Below are positions 58,223 to 61,816 of a DNA stretch of 61,816 nucleotides, piece by piece; position 1 is the first letter of the stretch; each line of letters begins with the position of its first letter. Both the position numbers and the translations under genes were made by a program. The DNA is from Chloroflexota bacterium (GTDB taxonomy: Bacteria > Chloroflexota > UBA6077 > CF-72), in contig JAFAOS010000523.1 in NCBI GenBank assembly GCA_019247515.1, positions 1 through 61,816 of the forward strand. Direction: 5' to 3'. The notes under the pieces are model-generated. The model saw only the letters and a program-made list of their open reading frames with translations, was not told where the DNA came from and did no database searches.

Positions 58223-58843
58223 CTATGACGCGCTCGGCTGGACCGCCAGGTACGGCTGCACCGTACTGGCCCAGGCGTCGGAGACCTGGGTCGCCAGACC
58301 GTCCAACGAGCCGTCGTTGTGGATGACCGCCGTCGCGTGGCGCAGCTTGTCTTCGATGGGCGCCTGCGCCGTCACCCGTAGGGTGGCCTGCTCCAGGCTG
58401 AAGTGCCGCGAGGACTGGAGCCGCTCGATCTGCAGCGCGGCGTCGCACACCACGACCCACACCGTGTTACAGCGCAGGTACAGTCCGCCCTCGATGAGGC
58501 GTATGGCGTCGAGCACGACCGCGGGCGCGGGCGAGCTGATGAGGCGGGATTCGATGGCGCCGCGCACGCCCGGGTCGAGAATGCGCTCCAGCTCCTTCAG
58601 CGCCGAGCGGTCGGCCATCACGATGTCGCCCAGACGTCGGCGATCGATGGTGCCATCCGGCTGCAGCAGCGCGGCGCCGAACCGCTCGGCGATGGCCCGC
58701 GTCTCGGACGTGCCAGCCGCGTACAGGGCGTGGACGATGCGATCGGCGTCGACGTACTCCGCGTCGAAACATTCAGCCAGAAGCGAGCCGACGGTGCTTT
58801 TGCCGCAGGCGATGTTGCCAGTCAAACCAAGTACGAAAGCCAC
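58223..58843 (-). CDS. coaE: Dephospho-CoA kinase
   Basis: Last step of coenzyme A synthesis. It is 206 residues: the P-loop VLGLTGNIACGKSTV at the start, YVDADRIVH with the base Asp, the ERILDPGVRG lid-side helix, and VVLDAIRLIEGGL (family pattern LxxPLLFExG). GTG 58843 puts the P-loop at the usual distance; the frame to 59044 overlaps the divergent map gene. The two genes share a 34-bp region between start codons containing a TATAC-type box for map. Confidence 0.92.
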   Translation of the reverse strand: MAFVLGLTGNIACGKSTVGSLLAECFDAEYVDADRIVHALYAAGTSETRAIAERFGAALLQPDGTIDRRRLGDIVMADRSALKELERILDPGVRGAIESRLISSPAPAVVLDAIRLIEGGLYLRCNTVWVVVCDAALQIERLQSSRHFSLEQATLRVTAQAPIEDKLRHATAVIHNDGSLDGLATQVSDAWASTVQPYLAVQPSAS

Positions 58844-58877
58844 TCGCTGGCATTCTGCTATACATTGACGGCGCCGC

Positions 58878-59669
58878 ATGCACCTGAAGCCAACTGCTGA
58901 CAACACCATCGTTCTGAAATCGGCCCGCGAGATCGCGATCATGCGTGAGGCGGGCAAGGTCGTGGCCGAGACGATCCGCGCGCTCGAAGAGCAAGCCGAG
59001 GCCGGCATGAGCACGCGGGATCTGGACCAGATCGCGGCTCGCAAGTTCCAGGATGTGGGCGCGGAGTCGACGGCGCTCGGGTACTTTGGCTACCCCGGGC
59101 ACATCTGCGTGTCGGTGAACGACGAGGTGGTGCACGGCATCCCCGGGCCGCGCAAGCTGAAGCGGGGCGACCTGGTCAAGGTCGACGTGGCCGCGCGCTA
59201 CCACGGCTACGTCGGCGACAGCACGCACTGTTTTGCGATCGGCGGTCTCGAGACGTTGTCTGATCGCGCCCGCCAGCTCGTGCAGGTGACCCAGGAGGCG
59301 CTGTTCCACGGCATCTGGCAGGCTCGCCCGGGCAACCGCCTGAGCGACATTGGCGCGGCCATCGAGGCGCACGTCAGCGCCAATGGCATGAACGTCGTGC
59401 GCGACTTCGTCGGCCACGGCGTCGGACGCAACATGCACGAAGCCCCGCAGGTGCAGCACCACGGTCCGGGCGGCCGCGGGCCGGTGTTGCGGCCCGGCAT
59501 GGTCATCGCCATCGAGCCGCAGGTGAACCTGGGTTCGGCCGAGGTGCGGATGCTCGAGGATGGCTGGACGGCGGTCACCGTGGACGGCAGCCTGAGCGCG
59601 CACTTCGAGCACACCGTGGCGATCACCGCCGACGGGCCCGAGATCCTGACCCTGCGCGACGAGGACTGA
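58878..59669 (+). CDS. map: Methionine aminopeptidase, type I
   Basis: Removes the N-terminal Met after deformylation by Def. It is 263 residues of the pita-bread fold: ICVSVNDEVVHGIPG, then the metal ligands in KVDVAARYHGYVGDSTHCF (two Asp), FVGHGVGRNMHE (His), IAIEPQV (Glu) and FEHTVAITADG (Glu). ATG 58878 is 11 bp after a TACATT box (58861-58866). It is separated from the downstream aminotransferase by a REP copy. Confidence 0.96.
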   Translation: MHLKPTADNTIVLKSAREIAIMREAGKVVAETIRALEEQAEAGMSTRDLDQIAARKFQDVGAESTALGYFGYPGHICVSVNDEVVHGIPGPRKLKRGDLVKVDVAARYHGYVGDSTHCFAIGGLETLSDRARQLVQVTQEALFHGIWQARPGNRLSDIGAAIEAHVSANGMNVVRDFVGHGVGRNMHEAPQVQHHGPGGRGPVLRPGMVIAIEPQVNLGSAEVRMLEDGWTAVTVDGSLSAHFEHTVAITADGPEILTLRDED

Positions 59670-59674
59670 CCGCG

Positions 59675-59710
59675 GCGCCCTCGCCCAGAGGGAGAGGGCG
59701 GGGGTGAGGG
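59675..59710. repeat. REP-like palindrome, copy E
   Basis: GCCCTCGCCCAGAGGGAGAGGGCGGGGGTGAGGG, a single unit of the same family, begins 6 bp after the map stop. The palindrome could act as a 3' hairpin on the map mRNA. Confidence 0.8.
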
Positions 59711-59777
59711 CACATCGCGCGACGCGTGGCGCGAGTTGAGACTCTTTCGTCCGGTCCGCGCGGGCAGAAATTACCTC

Positions 59778-59783
59778 TACACT
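59778..59783 (+). promoter_or_regulatory. Probable -10 box (TACACT) of the aminotransferase gene
   Basis: TACACT ends 7 bp before ATG 59791, again giving a leaderless mRNA. The same hexamer precedes secD. Confidence 0.5.
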
Positions 59784-59790
59784 TCGGGAT

Positions 59791-61143
59791 ATGGCAGTCA
59801 CCGCCCCGTCGACGATTGACGATGCCTTCCGCAAACGATTCGCTCGGTCGGCGGAGCTGTACCAGCGCTCGCGCGAGGCCATCGCCGGCGGCATCACCCA
59901 CGACAGTCGCAACTTCGCGCCGTTTCCCATCTACATTGAGCGCGCCGACGGCAGCCGCAAGTGGGATGCCGACGGCAACGAGCTGCTCGACCACTGGATG
60001 GGCCACGGCGCCCTGATCCTCGGCCACAGTCATCCACAGGTCACCGCGGCGGTCGCCGAGCAGGTCCACAAAGGCACGCACTATGGCGCCTGCCACGAGC
60101 TCGAGGTCGCCTGGGCTGAACAGATCAAGCGGCTGGTGCCGAGCGCGGAGTGGGTCCGCTTCACGATGAGCGGCACCGAGGCGACGATGCTCGCCATGCG
60201 CGACGCGCGCGCGTTTACGGGTCGCGAGAAGATCATCCGCTTCGCCGGCCACTTCCACGGTTGGCACGACTACGCGATGGCCGGCTATCAGCCGCCGTTC
60301 GACACGCCGACCTCCACGGGTGTGCCGAAACCCGTCGCGGAAACGATGCTGGTCGCGTATCCGAACAACATTGACTCCGTGCGTGAGCTGCTGGATGCGC
60401 ACCCGGGTGAGGTCGCGGCCATCATTCTCGAGCCGGCGGGCGGCTCCAACGGCATCATTCCGCCCAGCATTGCGTTCCTGCGCGAGCTGCGCCAGCTGAC
60501 CACCGAGCGCAACGTCGTCCTGATCTTCGACGAGGTCATCACCGGCTTCCGCTATGCACCTGGCGGCGCGCAGCAGCTCTACGGCGTCACACCGGACGTC
60601 ACCACGCTGGCCAAGATCGTCGCCGGCGGACTGCCCGGCGGCGCGGTCGTCGGCAAGCGGGCGATTCTGGACGTGCAGACCTTCAAAGGCGAGCTGCACC
60701 ACGACCGCTTCGATCGCGTTTTGCAGCAGGGCACGTTCAACGCCAATCCCATGTCGGCGGCCGCCGGCCTGACCGCGCTGCAACTGGTCGGCGAGGGCTG
60801 GGTGACCGAGCAGGCGAATCAGGCGGGCGAGCAGCTGCGCGGCGCGTTGCGCGACGTCTTCGAGAAGCGCGGCGTCGCGGGCGTGGTGCTGGGCGAAGCC
60901 TCAGTGTTTCAGGTGCTGCTCGGCGAGGGGATGGAGGAAGCGGTCGAGACGACCGACGTCCAGCGGCTGATGGCCGGCCGCGGCGCGGTGAACACGCTGC
61001 GCAAGGCGATGCTGCTCAACGGGGTAGACCTGATGCGATCGGGCGGATTCACGTCAATCGTGCACGGCGATGAAGAGATCGGCAGGACGGTGGCCGCGTT
61101 CGACCAGTCGCTCGAGATGCTGCAGCGCGAGGGGCTCGCATAG
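59791..61143 (+). CDS. Class III PLP-dependent aminotransferase, glutamate-1-semialdehyde aminomutase-like
   Basis: A 450-residue enzyme. The N-terminal SREAIAGGITHDSR and ADGNELLDHWMGHGALILGHSHPQVTAAV are as in GSA aminomutases (HemL). FTMSGTEATMLAMRDARAFTGREKI, HFHGWHD, VLIFDEVITGFR with the PLP-N1 Asp, and LAKIVAGGLPGGAVVG with Lys275 as the Schiff-base residue follow. It could be HemL of haem and cobalamin synthesis or one of many HemL-like transaminases; the C-terminal part is not diagnostic. No other haem genes are adjacent, so I leave it unnamed. Confidence 0.85.
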   Translation: MAVTAPSTIDDAFRKRFARSAELYQRSREAIAGGITHDSRNFAPFPIYIERADGSRKWDADGNELLDHWMGHGALILGHSHPQVTAAVAEQVHKGTHYGACHELEVAWAEQIKRLVPSAEWVRFTMSGTEATMLAMRDARAFTGREKIIRFAGHFHGWHDYAMAGYQPPFDTPTSTGVPKPVAETMLVAYPNNIDSVRELLDAHPGEVAAIILEPAGGSNGIIPPSIAFLRELRQLTTERNVVLIFDEVITGFRYAPGGAQQLYGVTPDVTTLAKIVAGGLPGGAVVGKRAILDVQTFKGELHHDRFDRVLQQGTFNANPMSAAAGLTALQLVGEGWVTEQANQAGEQLRGALRDVFEKRGVAGVVLGEASVFQVLLGEGMEEAVETTDVQRLMAGRGAVNTLRKAMLLNGVDLMRSGGFTSIVHGDEEIGRTVAAFDQSLEMLQREGLA

Positions 61144-61210
61144 CCGGACGGCGGTGCCGCGTCGCTGCGCTCGCTCCCGCCGAAAGGCTGTCTCTCCGAG
61201 GGTCAAAGGG

Positions 61211-61375
61211 GGCTGCCGCCCCCTTTGAAATCCCCCGCCGGGGTCTCGGTGAGTCGGCTGCCGCCCCTTTGAATCCCCCGCCGTGGGTCTCGGTGAGTCG
61301 GTGCCGCCCGCCCCTTGGAAAATCCCCCGCTTGGTCTCGGCGAGTCGGCTGCCGCCCCTTGAAAAATCCTCGTGA
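61211..61375. repeat. Intergenic tandem array, 44-47-bp unit, about 3.6 copies
   Basis: Units at 61211-61255, 61256-61299, 61300-61346 and a partial at 61347-61375. Each starts GGCTGCCGCCCC, contains TTTGAAATCCCCCGC or a variant, and ends GGTCTCGGTGAGTC. It fills the 338-bp gap between the converging aminotransferase and groL genes, together with a GGGGGCGCAGCCCCC hairpin near 61391-61405 and the groL terminator. I see no gene in the gap; open frames through it are repeat by-products. Confidence 0.85.
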
Positions 61376-61408
61376 AAGCCGCGGGGGGTTGGGGGCGCAG
61401 CCCCCATC

Positions 61409-61454
61409 CAAAAGAAAAGAACCCCCTCCCTCTCTGAGATAGAGAGGGAGGGGG
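61409..61454 (-). terminator. groL: Rho-independent terminator of groL
   Basis: Arms 61422-61435 (CCCCCTCCCTCTCT) and 61441-61454 (AGAGAGGGAGGGGG) are perfectly complementary over 14 bp with a 5-nt loop. Read on the minus strand the hairpin is followed by TTCTTTTCTTTT (61421-61410), a U-rich tail. It begins 28 bp after the groL stop. Confidence 0.88.
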
Positions 61455-61481
61455 CAAGGGGGTGGGTAAGTCGACCGACGT

Positions 61482-61816
61482 CTAGTACTCGGGCATCGGC
61501 GGAGCGGCCGGTGCGGGGGTCTTCTCGGGAATCTCGGTGATCAGCGTCTCCGTGGTCAGGATCATCGTCGCGATGGACGCGGCGTTCTCCAGCGCCGAGC
61601 GGGTGACCTTCAGTGGATCGATGATGCCTCGCTCCACCATGTCGGCATACTCGCCCTTGGCAGCGTCGTAACCCTTGCCTTTGCCCTTCTTCTTTACCTC
61701 TTCGATGACCACCGAGCCCTCAGCGCCAGCGTTGGCGCAGATGCGCCGCAGCGGTTCTTCGAGCGCGCGCTTGAGCATCATTGCGCCCGTGCGCGGGTCG
61801 CCGCTGAGCTCGTTCA
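61482..61816 (-). CDS. groL: Chaperonin GroEL, C-terminal part (runs off the right edge)
   Basis: The last about 111 residues of the 60-kDa chaperonin: ELSGDPRTGAMMLKRALEEPLRRICANAG, EYADMVERGIIDPLKVTRSALENAASIATMILTTE and the end EKTPAPAAPPMPEY. These are the closing equatorial-domain helices. The tail ends in PEY without the Gly-Gly-Met repeats of E. coli GroEL. The frame is open to the window edge. It is followed by a strong terminator. Confidence 0.97.
   Translation of the reverse strand, partial: NELSGDPRTGAMMLKRALEEPLRRICANAGAEGSVVIEEVKKKGKGKGYDAAKGEYADMVERGIIDPLKVTRSALENAASIATMILTTETLITEIPEKTPAPAAPPMPEY

Noticed and set aside
61054-61457. Minus-strand frames with repeated SRLAETKRGIFQG-like units
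   Set aside because: Translations of the 44-47-bp array and the groL terminator region; not genes.

Overview
The window is a GC-rich, gene-dense bacterial chromosome segment. It holds about 52 protein genes, one tRNA and several families of short intergenic repeats. The gene style suggests Chloroflexota: tmk is followed by a PII-like cyclic-di-AMP receptor, CobT is of the archaeal/cyanobacterial type, short proline/threonine-rich lipoprotein linkers are frequent, MurE lacks the DAP-recognition arginine, and many genes appear to be leaderless. The phylum is an inference from content and was not tested. Nothing marks the window as a plasmid or prophage; it is mostly housekeeping with accessory inserts.

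Left part (1-20 kb). tmk-darA, a terpenoid-cyclase-fold protein, a membrane protein, a D,D-carboxypeptidase lipoprotein divergent from CTP synthase (pyrG), then an epimerase and mannose-1-phosphate guanylyltransferase. A long minus-strand run follows: rmd-gmd-cobS-cobT-def-secD-secF. manC, gmd and rmd together make a route from mannose-1-phosphate to GDP-6-deoxy-mannose (GDP-rhamnose type). On the plus strand apt, mtnA, mtnP and ahcY form a methylthioadenosine, adenine and S-adenosylhomocysteine recycling block.

Middle (20-44.6 kb, all minus strand). rRNA-methyltransferase-like protein, ABC exporter, mfd, pth, then an exopolysaccharide cluster: a polyprenyl-phosphate sugar transferase, two GT2 and two GT4 glycosyltransferases, and two secreted glycoside hydrolases. 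It is joined by a TTGA overlap to a helicase-loader-like protein with two tandem AAA+ ATPase modules. Next come dnaB, carrying a full intein with homing endonuclease, and rplI. Beyond lies a lone type ISP-like DNA methyltransferase module and a thiamine-diphosphate enzyme.

Right part (44.6-61.8 kb). A small membrane protein, ftsH, DsbA-like protein, bcp, sulfurtransferase, a toxin-antitoxin pair with an inverted-repeat operator, tRNA-Thr(CGT), a LysM protein, lysC-thrB, a degenerate J-domain membrane protein, murE divergent from uvrC, a beta-propeller lipoprotein, coaE, map, a GSAM-like aminotransferase, and the 3' end of groL with its terminator.

Most unusual points: the tandem-AAA loader beside an intein-bearing dnaB; a recurring TANNNT box 6-12 bp before start codons, which implies many leaderless mRNAs; two genes (cobS and an RlmI-like methyltransferase) whose homology begins where no ATG, GTG or TTG exists but an ATC does; three different small tandem arrays; and a CCCCTCTGGGG element that sits inside one promoter.
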